From Paractinoplanes atraurantiacus (GTDB lineage Bacteria > Actinomycetota > Actinomycetes > Mycobacteriales > Micromonosporaceae): 64,000 nucleotides of DNA. A program made the position numbers and the translations under genes. Positions 49,972 through 57,896 of this stretch are shown here, one piece after another; within the stretch, counting starts at the first letter, position 1; every line of letters begins with the position of its first letter. The notes beneath the pieces are model-generated. The model saw only the letters and a list, made by a program, of their open reading frames with translations, did not search any database and was not told where the DNA came from. Location of the stretch: NCBI RefSeq assembly GCF_900215205.1, contig NZ_OBDY01000030.1, positions 62,001 through 126,000 on the forward strand, written 5' to 3'.

Positions 49972-50429
49972 CAGGCCGGTCCGTGCCCGCGCTTGTAGAC
50001 CAGCACCGTCCGCTTCCAGGTGATGACGTCGGCGCCGTCCTGGTTGAAGCCGGTGGTCGCGCAGGAGACGATCCCCGCGTACGGCCGGGACTCGGACTCG
50101 CGCATCGACAGGACCGTGGAGCGGGCGTAGATGGTGTCGCCCACGAACACCGGGTTCGGCATGCGGATCTCGTCCCAGCCGAGGTTGGCGAACGCGTGCT
50201 GGCTGATGTCCACCACGGACAGACCGGTCACGATGGCCACCGTCAGGGTGGAGTTGACGAGCAGTTTCCCGTACGGCGTCTTGGCCGCGTAATCGACGTT
50301 GAAGTGGGACTGGTTCGTGTTCATGGTGAGCAACGTGAACCAGGTGTTGTCGGTCTCGGAGATCGTGCGGCCGAGGGGATGCCGGTACGTGTCACCGACC
50401 GTGAAGTCTTCGTAGAAGCGGCCGACCAT
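49971..50429 (-). CDS. MaoC-family hydratase (mesaconyl/itaconyl-CoA hydratase-like)
   Basis: 152 aa. Signature region ISETDNTWFTLLTMNTNQSH, FNVDYAAKTPYGKLLVNSTL and LGWDEIRMPNPVFVGDTIYA match the MaoC proteins that accompany CitE-like lyases, including mesaconyl/itaconyl-CoA hydratases. The position often occupied by Asp is Asn in MNTNQSH. It is the first gene of the 11-gene minus-strand arm; the promoter should lie in 50430-50507, shared with the divergent membrane protein. Confidence 0.87.
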   Translation of the reverse strand: MVGRFYEDFTVGDTYRHPLGRTISETDNTWFTLLTMNTNQSHFNVDYAAKTPYGKLLVNSTLTVAIVTGLSVVDISQHAFANLGWDEIRMPNPVFVGDTIYARSTVLSMRESESRPYAGIVSCATTGFNQDGADVITWKRTVLVYKRGHGPA

Positions 50430-50507
50430 GGGGCGACGCTAGTTCCGCCGAATCTCCCGGGTCAAGACCCTTGTTTCTCACAGCGGACCGGTGTTTCCAT
50501 TTCGCGC

Positions 50508-51185
50508 ATGCTCGAGTTGTTCCTCTACCTGCACATCGTCCTCATGGTCTTCTGGCTCGGCGGCGACCTCGGCGTCTTCTATTCGAGCCGCTTCGTCATC
50601 GATCCGTCGCTCACCCCGGCCGCCCGGCTGACCGCTCTGAAGATCATGAGCGGGCTGGATCTGGGCCCGAAGATCTGCCTGATCCTCTTCCTGCCCAGCG
50701 GCCTGACCCTGATCGCGCTCGACTCCCACGGCGCGAGCCTGCCCGGCTGGCTGCCCGTGCCGGCCTGGATCGGCGCGGCCGCCTGGGTGTGGCTGATGTA
50801 CACCGACCACCACGAGCCGGGCAAGCACCCGCTCGTGCGGCGCCTCGACTGGCTCGTCCGGATCGCGGTCATCGCGGGCATGGCCGGCGCCGGCCTCTAC
50901 ACGCTGGTCGCGAGCCGGCCGTTCGGGGTCGACACCAACCCCCGCTGGCTCGGGGCCAAGGTTCTGCTGTACGCCCTGGCCATCGCGGCCGGGCTGGGCA
51001 TCCGCCGGACGCTGCGGCCGTTCGGGGCGGCGTTCGGCACGGTGATGGGCGGGGCGGCCGGCACCGCGACGGAGACGGTGCTCCGCCGCAGCGTCAACGG
51101 CTGCCTGCCGTACGTCTGGACCATCTGGATCAGCGTCCTGGCCGCCGGCCTGCTCGGGGTCGCCAAACCCCTGGCCAACCTCTAA
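50508..51185 (+). CDS. Polytopic membrane protein of the catabolic island
   Basis: 225 aa from the ATG at 50508. Six or so hydrophobic segments: FLYLHIVLMVFWLGGDLGVF (with a His and GG motif as in DUF2269/CopD-like proteins), ICLILFLPSGLTLIAL, WLPVPAWIGAAAWVWLMYT, AVIAGMAGAGLYTLVA, VLLYALAIAAGLGI and YVWTIWISVLAAGLLGVA. No transporter signature. It lies between the two arms, convergent with the IclR gene (4-bp overlap), and may be a transport or sensing accessory; role unknown. Confidence 0.7.
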   Translation: MLELFLYLHIVLMVFWLGGDLGVFYSSRFVIDPSLTPAARLTALKIMSGLDLGPKICLILFLPSGLTLIALDSHGASLPGWLPVPAWIGAAAWVWLMYTDHHEPGKHPLVRRLDWLVRIAVIAGMAGAGLYTLVASRPFGVDTNPRWLGAKVLLYALAIAAGLGIRRTLRPFGAAFGTVMGGAAGTATETVLRRSVNGCLPYVWTIWISVLAAGLLGVAKPLANL

Positions 51186-52000
51186 TTCGGGCGTACGTAT
51201 CCGAGCTGCCCCGAGATGCGCGCCGCGGACGCGCCCAGGTCGGCGATCAGGGCATCGCTCGCCTCCGGCTTGAAGCGCATCGCCGGACCGGCCACGCTGA
51301 TCACGGCCACCGGGTGCCCGTCGTGATCGAAGATCGGGTACGCGATCGACGCCGCGCCGGCCTGACGCTCGCCCAGCGACGTCGTGTAGCCCTTCTTGGC
51401 CGCCGCGTTCAGGTCTTTGCGCAGCTTCGCCACGTCGGTGATGGTCTTGTCGGTGACCCGCTCCAGGCCGTGCCGGCTCAGGTAGTTCTCCCGGTCGGCG
51501 CTCGGCACGAAGGCCAGGAACGCCTTGGAGGACGCGCCCGCGTGCAGCGGGAACGGAATGCCCAGGGTCACCTCGAGGCGCAGCTCCTGATCGGGCACGA
51601 CCTGGTCGACGTAGAGCCGGGTGTCGCCGCGGCGCAGCGACAGGGTGGCGGTCTCCTTGTACTTGTCCGACAGATATTTCAGCTCGGGCGCGGCCATCGC
51701 CCGCACGTCGGTGCGGGCCAGGTAGGCCCGCCCCAGCGCCACCGCGGCGTGCCCGAGCGCGTAGCGCCGGGTGGACGGATCCAGAGTGATCAACTCGCGG
51801 CTGCGCAGGGCGGTCAGGATGCGGTGGACCGCGGCCTTGGTCAGGCCGAGCGCGCCCGCGATCTCGGTGACACCCAGGTCCGGTGCGTCGACGCGGCCGA
51901 AGTAGAGCAGGACGTCCATCGCCCGCTCGACCGCCGCGACCGAACGCGACTGACTCTCTTCCTCCACCGTCGGCGCTGACGAGGCTACGGGACCTGGCAC
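51182..52000 (-). CDS. IclR-family transcriptional regulator
   Basis: 272 aa from the GTG at 52000 with TAGGAG 10 nt upstream. N-terminal winged helix (SVAAVERAMDVLLYFGRV, LGVTEIAGALGLTKAAVHRI) and C-terminal effector domain (ETATLSLRRGDTRLYVDQVV, GIPFPLHAGASSKAFLAF, GYTTSLGERQAGAASIAYPI). It is the only regulator in the 18-kb island and sits at its centre, so it is the likely controller of both arms. The 145-bp region upstream holds three inverted repeats. Confidence 0.92.
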   Translation of the reverse strand: MPGPVASSAPTVEEESQSRSVAAVERAMDVLLYFGRVDAPDLGVTEIAGALGLTKAAVHRILTALRSRELITLDPSTRRYALGHAAVALGRAYLARTDVRAMAAPELKYLSDKYKETATLSLRRGDTRLYVDQVVPDQELRLEVTLGIPFPLHAGASSKAFLAFVPSADRENYLSRHGLERVTDKTITDVAKLRKDLNAAAKKGYTTSLGERQAGAASIAYPIFDHDGHPVAVISVAGPAMRFKPEASDALIADLGASAARISGQLGYVRPN

Positions 52001-52004
52001 GGCT

Positions 52005-52020
52005 GTTACTCCTAAGTAAC
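52005..52020. promoter_or_regulatory. Palindrome overlapping the IclR ribosome-binding site
   Basis: GTTACT-CCTA-AGTAAC, perfect 6-bp arms around 4 bp, lying immediately before the IclR start and including its TAGGAG ribosome-binding sequence (minus strand). A site suited to autorepression, or an RNA hairpin masking the ribosome-binding site. Confidence 0.6.
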
Positions 52021-52098
52021 GAAATAGGAACGAGCTCCGCCGAGCCTAGCCTGCCCGTTTCCCGATGCGAAATGTCGTTGACAGCGCTCCGAGCGGCT

Positions 52099-52137
52099 CG
52101 TTACCGTCAGCGTAACGGCGTTTCTTTATGCGAAACG
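52099..52137. promoter_or_regulatory. Tandem IclR-type operators before the plus-strand arm
   Basis: Two inverted repeats of identical 6-7-6 geometry lie 1 bp apart: CGTTAC-N7-GTAACG (52099-52117) and CGTTTC-N7-GAAACG (52119-52137). Their centres are 20 bp apart, about two helical turns, so two dimers could bind the same DNA face. They lie 9 bp before the first gene of the plus arm and upstream of the divergent IclR gene. Likely targets of that regulator. Confidence 0.75.
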
Positions 52138-52145
52138 GGGGTAGC

Positions 52146-53183
52146 GTGCCGGTCGACAGCGACACCTTCCGCACCGTTCTCGGCCAATGGCCGAGCGGCG
52201 TGTGCGTGGTGACCACGACCGGCCCGCGCGGCGCGCACGGCATGACCGCCAGCTCATTCTCCTCCGTCAGCCTCGATCCCCCACTCGTCTCGGTCTGCCT
52301 CGGCAACCATCTGCCCAGCCGGGGTCTGCTCGACGCCGCCGGCCGGTTCGCGCTGAGCTTCCTCGGCAAGGACCAGGCGCACATCGGCCGCCGCTTCGCC
52401 GGGCAGCACCCCGAGATCACCGACCGCTTCGCCGGCCTCGACTGGCAGCTCACCGAGGGCGGCATCCCGGTGCTGGCCGACGCGATCGCCTGGCTCGACT
52501 GCCGCGTCGCCCACGCCTATCCCGGCGGCGACCACACCATCTTCGTGGGCGAGGTGACCGACGCCGCCATGCCCCGGGTCACCGCTCCGCTTCTCTTCCA
52601 CTCGCGCACCTGGGGCCAGGTCGCCGACCCGCTTCCGTCGTCCCTCCACCTGGCGGTGGAGGTTCCGCCGGGCGATCCTCTCGCGGCCGTTCTGCGTCAG
52701 GCCGGTTCCCGCGTACGCCATGACGGGTCCCACGCCGAGTTCACGGTCGACGGCACGGGCGTACTGCCTCCACCGGCCTGGTTCTCGGCCGCGCGCGAGA
52801 CCGGGTCCGCGGTGGTCGGCTACGTCGCCGACGCCTTCGACCCGGCCCGCGAAGCGGCCGTCCTCAGCGTGCTCGACGCGCTCACCGCGCTCGGCTGCGA
52901 CGAGGTCGGCCTCACCGAGTCCCCCGTCAAGCCGGCCTCGCCGCTGCAGGTGCGCCGGGTCCTGCAGGACGCGATCGTCCGGGTCCGGCCGGCCGTCCTG
53001 CGGGTGCGCCTGGCCGGCGGGCACAGCCTGGCCCTGGTCAACGCGCTCGTCGCGATGAAGAGCGGCGTCGCCCACTTCGACACGGTCGCGCCCGGCGCCG
53101 CCGCCGGACTGCCGATGGACGACCTGCTCCACCTGTCCCGCCAACTCGAGGTGCCCGGCCCTCGTTTTTCGTTCGAGGAGTGA
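52146..53183 (+). CDS. Flavin reductase fused to a degenerate HMG-CoA-lyase-like half domain
   Basis: 345 aa from the GTG at 52146; the ATG at 52128 lies inside the operator and is less likely. Residues 1 to about 160 are an HpaC-type flavin reductase (FRTVLGQWPSGVCVVTTTGP, MTASSFSSVSLDPPLVSVCL). The C-terminal part from about 200 follows the pattern of the second half of the HMGL-like TIM barrel: ALTALGCDEVGLTESPVKPA, ALVNALVAMKSGVAHFDTVA, GLPMDDLLHLSRQLEV. The metal-binding HxH and DT residues are missing, so it is probably structural or ligand-binding. The reductase would feed the next gene's monooxygenase. Confidence 0.75.
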   Translation: MPVDSDTFRTVLGQWPSGVCVVTTTGPRGAHGMTASSFSSVSLDPPLVSVCLGNHLPSRGLLDAAGRFALSFLGKDQAHIGRRFAGQHPEITDRFAGLDWQLTEGGIPVLADAIAWLDCRVAHAYPGGDHTIFVGEVTDAAMPRVTAPLLFHSRTWGQVADPLPSSLHLAVEVPPGDPLAAVLRQAGSRVRHDGSHAEFTVDGTGVLPPPAWFSAARETGSAVVGYVADAFDPAREAAVLSVLDALTALGCDEVGLTESPVKPASPLQVRRVLQDAIVRVRPAVLRVRLAGGHSLALVNALVAMKSGVAHFDTVAPGAAAGLPMDDLLHLSRQLEVPGPRFSFEE

Positions 53184-53189
53184 CCATCC

Positions 53190-54470
53190 ATGGCCGACCG
53201 ACTCACCGGGGAACGCCTCGTCGACGACATGACCGTCGACGAGAAGGCGCGCGCCGCGCTCGTCGAGCAGGTACTGCCCGCGCTGCGGGCCGGCGCCGAG
53301 CGGGCCGACCGCGACGGCGCCTTCCCGATCGGGCACATCGGCGTGCTGCGCGAGGCGGGCCTGCTCGGCCTGATCGTCCCCGAGGAGTACGGCGGTCTCG
53401 GTGGCACCCTGCGCGACCTGGCCGCGGCCACGTATGCGATGGGCACGGCGTGTCCGTCGACCGCGCTGGCGTTCTTCTTCCACAACACCTCCGCGTCGCG
53501 CGGCCTGCTGCCCCTGGAGGCCGTCTCGTCCGGCCTGTTCGCCGATGACGAGGTGCCGGAGGTCCGGGCTTTCGCCGAGAAGGTGCTACGGCTGATGTCC
53601 GGCGGCACGTGGCTGGCCAACTTCGCGAGCGAGTCGGTGAAGAGCAGCAGCGCCAACATCGCCATCGCCACGACGGCGTCCCCGGTCGGCAACGGCTGGG
53701 AGCTCACCGGCGAGAAGTCGTTCGGCTGCGCCACCGGCATCGCCGACTACTACCTGGTCACGGCCCGCCTCGACGGCACCCGGAACGCGGACGGCCTCGC
53801 CATGTTCCTGGTCCCCCGCGAGGCGCCCGGCGTGTCCGAGCGGCCGGCGTGGGACGGCCTGGGCATGCGGGGCAGCGCCAACCACGGCATCCGGCTCGAC
53901 CGCGTCTTCGTCCCGGCGGCCGACGCGCTGACGGTTCCCGGGGCCTTCGTGAAGATGCTGCAGTGCAGCCGGGGCAGTTTCGTGGGCAACCAGCTGGCCA
54001 TCACGGCGGTCTACACGGGCTGCGCGCAGGCGGTCTACGACGACACCCTGGCCCGGCTGACGCGAAAGACCTTCGCCGACACCGGCAAGTCCATCGCCGA
54101 GTCACCCATGCACCAGGTCATCATCGGCGACATGACCGAAAAGCTGGAAACGGCGTACCTCTGGCTGCGCCGCCAATTGCTGATCGAGACGGTCGAGCCG
54201 CCGCTGCTGACCAAGTCCGAGGTGTACGCACAGTGGCGCATCGCCAAGGGCTCGATCTGCCAGGCCGCGTTCGACGTGGCGGTGGGCGCCTTCAAGGCCT
54301 CCGGCACCTCCGGCGCGACCATGCACGGCCTGGTCGGGCGCGCCCTGCGCGACCTGTCCATGGGCCTGGTCATGACCTTCCCCCCGGAACGCGGCCGCCT
54401 GGAGGCCGCCTCGGTCGTCACCACCACCAAGGCCAACGAGCTCTTCGCCAGCGTGAGCGCTCCCCGATGA
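53190..54470 (+). CDS. Acyl-CoA-dehydrogenase-fold flavin monooxygenase
   Basis: 426 aa. Acyl-CoA dehydrogenase fold: IVPEEYGGLGGTLRDLAAAT, WELTGEKSFGCATGIADYYL, WDGLGMRGSANHGIRLDRVF. The C-terminal catalytic Glu region is replaced (EAASVVTTTKANELF), which is usual in group D flavin monooxygenases such as HpaB/DszC relatives. These use reduced flavin from a partner reductase; the preceding gene encodes one, 6 bp away. It is therefore the likely oxygenase of a two-component system, hydroxylating the pathway substrate. Confidence 0.82.
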   Translation: MADRLTGERLVDDMTVDEKARAALVEQVLPALRAGAERADRDGAFPIGHIGVLREAGLLGLIVPEEYGGLGGTLRDLAAATYAMGTACPSTALAFFFHNTSASRGLLPLEAVSSGLFADDEVPEVRAFAEKVLRLMSGGTWLANFASESVKSSSANIAIATTASPVGNGWELTGEKSFGCATGIADYYLVTARLDGTRNADGLAMFLVPREAPGVSERPAWDGLGMRGSANHGIRLDRVFVPAADALTVPGAFVKMLQCSRGSFVGNQLAITAVYTGCAQAVYDDTLARLTRKTFADTGKSIAESPMHQVIIGDMTEKLETAYLWLRRQLLIETVEPPLLTKSEVYAQWRIAKGSICQAAFDVAVGAFKASGTSGATMHGLVGRALRDLSMGLVMTFPPERGRLEAASVVTTTKANELFASVSAPR

Positions 54471-55885
54471 GAGACCTCGTCGCCGGCGCGTGGGCCGAGT
54501 GCGTCACGCCCGTCGGCATCGAGCTGGAGAACCCGGCAACCGGGCTCGGCATCGGGCCGGCGCTCGGGTCGTCGCCGGCCCGGGTGTCGGCCGCGCTGGA
54601 CGCGGCGGCCGCCTTGGACGCGTGGCTCGTCCCGCCGGAGATCCTCGAAGCCGTCGCCGCCTCGGTGGCGGCGGCCACCGAAGAGATCGTCGCCCTCGAG
54701 ACCGCCGCGACCGGCGTTCCGATCCGGCAGACCCGGCCGCTCGGGATGATCCTGTCGGGCGCGTTCGCGCTCGCGGCCGGGCAGATCCGCGGCGGGATCC
54801 GCCGGCAGACCGTGACCCGCGACGACGGCCGGGAAGTGCTCGTCGAGCGGCTTCCGTGGGGTCCCGCGGCCTGTCTCGTGCCGTGGAACGCGCCCGCACC
54901 GATGGCCGCGCACAAGGTGGCCAACGCCCTCGCCGCCGGCTGCCCGACGATCCTCAAGCCCAGCGAATACGCGCCCTTCGGCACCGAACGGCTCGCCGCC
55001 GCCGTCCACCGGGCCCTGCGCGAAGCGGACGCCCCGCCCGGGCTGTTCCAGCTCGTGCACGGCGGCGCCGAAGTCGGTCAGCGGCTCGTCGGCGACCCGC
55101 GCGTCCGGGCCGTCTCCTTCACCGGCGGCCTGGCCGGCGGCCGCTCCGTCGCCGCGGCCTGCGCCCACGACCTCAAGCCCGTGCAGCTCGAGCTCGGCGG
55201 CAACAACCCGCTGATCGTCATGCCGGACGCCCCGCTGGAGACCGCCGCCCGGGCCGCGGCCGACCTGTTGACCACCCTGAACGGCCAGTGGTGCCGAGCT
55301 TTGGGCCGCCTTCTCGTCCCGGCCGGCCGGCACGACGAGATCGTCGCGGCCGTGCTGGAACGGTTGAGCGCGCTGCGCGGTGGCGACCCGGCCTCCGAGG
55401 ACACCGATTTCGGCCCGCTCATCCACTCCACCCACCGGGCGGCGGTCGTCGCGGCCCGCGACGCTCTGGGCGGGACGGTCCACGAGGCGGCGGTCTCCGG
55501 CCCGGGAAACACCCTTGCTCCCGCGCTCGTCACCGGCGCCGATCCGGCCCGCACCACGCACGAGATCTTCGGCCCGGTCGCGGCCGTCCACCCGTACACC
55601 GACCTCGACGAGGCGGTCGAGTTGGCCAACGCCACCCGATACGGCCTCGAAGGCTACGTGGTCGGCGCGGATGAGGAGAAGGCCCTCGCGGTGGCCCGGG
55701 GCCTGCGCGCCGGCGAGGTCAAGGTGAACGGCTCCTCCATCATGAGCCTGCACCTGTTCACCCCGCGCCCGGCCTGGGGCCTGTCCGGCTTCTCCGAGGA
55801 GGGCACGGCCGAGACCCTGCGCTTCTTCACGAACGCCCGCGTCACCGGCGTCGAGGGCGGTTTCGCCCTGCACGGCCGCCCATGA
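54467..55885 (+). CDS. Aldehyde dehydrogenase (first copy)
   Basis: 472 aa from the ATG at 54467 (ATGA overlap). ALDH signatures: WGPAACLVPWNAPAPMAAHK, CPTILKPSEYAPFG, SFTGGLAGGRS, the catalytic Glu in LELGGNNPLIV and the nucleophile Cys in LNGQWCRALGRLLV. It oxidises an aldehyde to an acid with NAD(P). A second ALDH ends the operon; the two share only moderate similarity, so they probably serve different steps. Confidence 0.9.
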   Translation: MRDLVAGAWAECVTPVGIELENPATGLGIGPALGSSPARVSAALDAAAALDAWLVPPEILEAVAASVAAATEEIVALETAATGVPIRQTRPLGMILSGAFALAAGQIRGGIRRQTVTRDDGREVLVERLPWGPAACLVPWNAPAPMAAHKVANALAAGCPTILKPSEYAPFGTERLAAAVHRALREADAPPGLFQLVHGGAEVGQRLVGDPRVRAVSFTGGLAGGRSVAAACAHDLKPVQLELGGNNPLIVMPDAPLETAARAAADLLTTLNGQWCRALGRLLVPAGRHDEIVAAVLERLSALRGGDPASEDTDFGPLIHSTHRAAVVAARDALGGTVHEAAVSGPGNTLAPALVTGADPARTTHEIFGPVAAVHPYTDLDEAVELANATRYGLEGYVVGADEEKALAVARGLRAGEVKVNGSSIMSLHLFTPRPAWGLSGFSEEGTAETLRFFTNARVTGVEGGFALHGRP

Positions 55886-56748
55886 CCGCCGCGGCCCTGC
55901 GGGCGTTGCTGGCCGCCGACCGGGTCACCCACGCCCCGGGCGTCCACGACCCGCTGACGGCCGCCCTCCTGGTCCGAGCGGGCCACCGAGCCGCGCACCT
56001 CTCGGGCGCCGCCGTCTCCGCCTTGACGCTGGGCCGCCCCGACCTGGGCTTCATGCACGGCACCCACATCGCCGCCGTCGCCGCAACAATCGTCCCCGCG
56101 CTCGGCGACATTCCGGTGCTGGCCGACGCCGACACCGGCTATGGCAACCCCCTGCACGCGGTCTGGACGGCCCTCGCCTACGCGCGGGCCGGGATCTCCG
56201 GGCTGCATGTCGAGGATCAGGTGCAGCCGAAGCGGTGCGGCCATCTCGCGGGCAAGGAACTCGTCCCGGCCGAGCTGGCGGCGGCCAAAATCCGGGCGGT
56301 GGCCAAGGAAGTGCCCTCGATCGCGCTTGTCGCCCGGACCGACGCGTACGGCGTGACGGGCCTGGAAGAGACGATCGCGCGCTGTGCCGCCTACGCGGAT
56401 GCGGGAGCGGACGCGGTATTCCCCGAGGGCGTGGTCCGCGGGGACGATCTGCTGCGGTTGCGTGACGCGCTCCCCGGCGTACCCCTGATAGTCAATCGCT
56501 CCGAAGCCGGGAAGGCGATCGCCCTGAGCGACTCCGATCTGACTGAACTGGGTGTACGGCTGGTTCTGCACCCTGTGTCGGCGTTGCTGGCCGGGCTGCA
56601 CGCGGCCGCGGCCGCCTATCGGGCCATCGCCTCGGACGGCGGCGCGGATCCCGTGCAACGGCTGCCGTGGGCCGAGTTCACCGCGCTCACCGGGCAGGAC
56701 GAGGCGCTCGCCCTCGATTCTCTCTACGCACCTGGGAGGCCGTCGTGA
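55882..56748 (+). CDS. Isocitrate-lyase/PEP-mutase superfamily lyase
   Basis: 288 aa. APGVHDPLTAALLVRAG, LADADTGYGNPLHAVWT (metal-binding Asp) and the active-site loop VEDQVQPKRCGHLAGKEL identify the superfamily that includes methylisocitrate lyase, dimethylmalate lyase and carboxyphosphonoenolpyruvate mutase. KRCGH is the catalytic lyase motif. It would split a 2-hydroxy- or alkyl-malate-like acid. The partner MmgE/PrpD gene in the other arm suggests a methylcitrate-like sequence (inference). Confidence 0.88.
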   Translation: MTAAALRALLAADRVTHAPGVHDPLTAALLVRAGHRAAHLSGAAVSALTLGRPDLGFMHGTHIAAVAATIVPALGDIPVLADADTGYGNPLHAVWTALAYARAGISGLHVEDQVQPKRCGHLAGKELVPAELAAAKIRAVAKEVPSIALVARTDAYGVTGLEETIARCAAYADAGADAVFPEGVVRGDDLLRLRDALPGVPLIVNRSEAGKAIALSDSDLTELGVRLVLHPVSALLAGLHAAAAAYRAIASDGGADPVQRLPWAEFTALTGQDEALALDSLYAPGRPS

Positions 56749-57896
56749 ACCGCATTCTGGTGGCGGGCGCCGGGCCGGTGGGCCTGACCGCCGCGCTCGC
56801 CCTGGCCCGGCGCGGATTCGGGGTGACCGTGCTGGAAGCGGGTGAGACGCTGGCCGCCGAGTCGCGGGCGTCGACGTTCCACCCGCCGACGCTGGAGATG
56901 CTCGACGACCTCGAGGTGGCCGGCGAGCTTCTCGACCGCGGTCTGGTGTCGCGGACGTTCGCCTATCGGGACCGTCGAGCCGGTCTGGTGGCGCGACTCG
57001 ACCTCTCGGTGCTCGCCGGCGACACCCGCTTCCCCTACCGCCTGCAATGCGAGCAGTCCAAGCTGACGCCGATCCTGATGAACCATCTCCTGCGGCATCA
57101 GCGATGCGACGTGCTGTTCGGCTGGCCCGTGGCGTCGGCGGCGCAGACGCCGGGCCGGGTGGCGGCGATCGCGGCCGATGGGCGGGCCCTGGAGGCGGAT
57201 TGGCTGATCGGGGCCGACGGCGCCCATTCGGCGGTCCGGCGCGCGACCGGGGTGTCGTTCGAGGGCATGACCTATCCGGAGCGGTTCCTGGTCGCCTCGG
57301 TCGACGAGGAGCTCACCGAGTGGATGGACGGGCTGTCGCTCGTCAACTACGTCTACGACCCGGTCGAGTGGTGCGTGCTGCTGCGCACGCCCGACCATTG
57401 GCGGGTCCTGCTGCCGACGCCGGCCGACACGCCGGACGAGGCCGAGGTCGCCCGGCTCGGCGGAAGGCTGCTGGGTGTGCACGACCCCGGGCGGCCGTGG
57501 CGGGTGGCCCACACCAGCATGTACCGGGTGCATCAGCGCGTGGCGTCGGCCTTCCGGTCCGGGCGGGTGCTGCTCGCCGGCGACGCGGCCCACGTGAACA
57601 ATCCGCTCGGCGGGCTGGGCATGAACTCGGGCATCCACGACGCGGTCGCCTACGCGGCGGCGCTGGCCCGCGGATCCGACGACGCCATCACGGCCGCCGC
57701 GTCCCAGCGGCGCAAGGTCGCCCTCGAATACGTGCAGAGCGTCTCCCATCAGAACTACGAGCGCCTCCGCACATCCGATCCCCTGGTCCGGGCCACGCAC
57801 CTGGCCGGATTGCGGGCCACGGCGGCCGATCCGGTGAAGGCGCGGGCCGCCCTGCTGCGCAGCTCGATGATCGCCTCGGTGCGGGAGGCCGCGTGA
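56745..57896 (+). CDS. FAD-dependent monooxygenase (class A, PHBH-like)
   Basis: 383 aa from the GTG at 56745 with GGGAGG upstream. FAD motif ILVAGAGPVGLTAALALARR, the DG motif WLIGADGAHSAVRRATG, and the GD motif VLLAGDAAHVNNPLGGLGMN, with GIHDAVAYAAAL after it. Such enzymes hydroxylate aromatic or polyketide-like rings using NAD(P)H directly. With the two-component oxygenase this gives the island two oxygenation steps, pointing to a cyclic or aromatic substrate. Confidence 0.9.
   Translation: MNRILVAGAGPVGLTAALALARRGFGVTVLEAGETLAAESRASTFHPPTLEMLDDLEVAGELLDRGLVSRTFAYRDRRAGLVARLDLSVLAGDTRFPYRLQCEQSKLTPILMNHLLRHQRCDVLFGWPVASAAQTPGRVAAIAADGRALEADWLIGADGAHSAVRRATGVSFEGMTYPERFLVASVDEELTEWMDGLSLVNYVYDPVEWCVLLRTPDHWRVLLPTPADTPDEAEVARLGGRLLGVHDPGRPWRVAHTSMYRVHQRVASAFRSGRVLLAGDAAHVNNPLGGLGMNSGIHDAVAYAAALARGSDDAITAAASQRRKVALEYVQSVSHQNYERLRTSDPLVRATHLAGLRATAADPVKARAALLRSSMIASVREAA

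Noticed and set aside
53609..54466. N-terminal extension of the first aldehyde dehydrogenase frame
   Set aside because: It lies inside the monooxygenase gene in another frame; the ALDH domain begins at the ATG at 54467 in an ATGA overlap.
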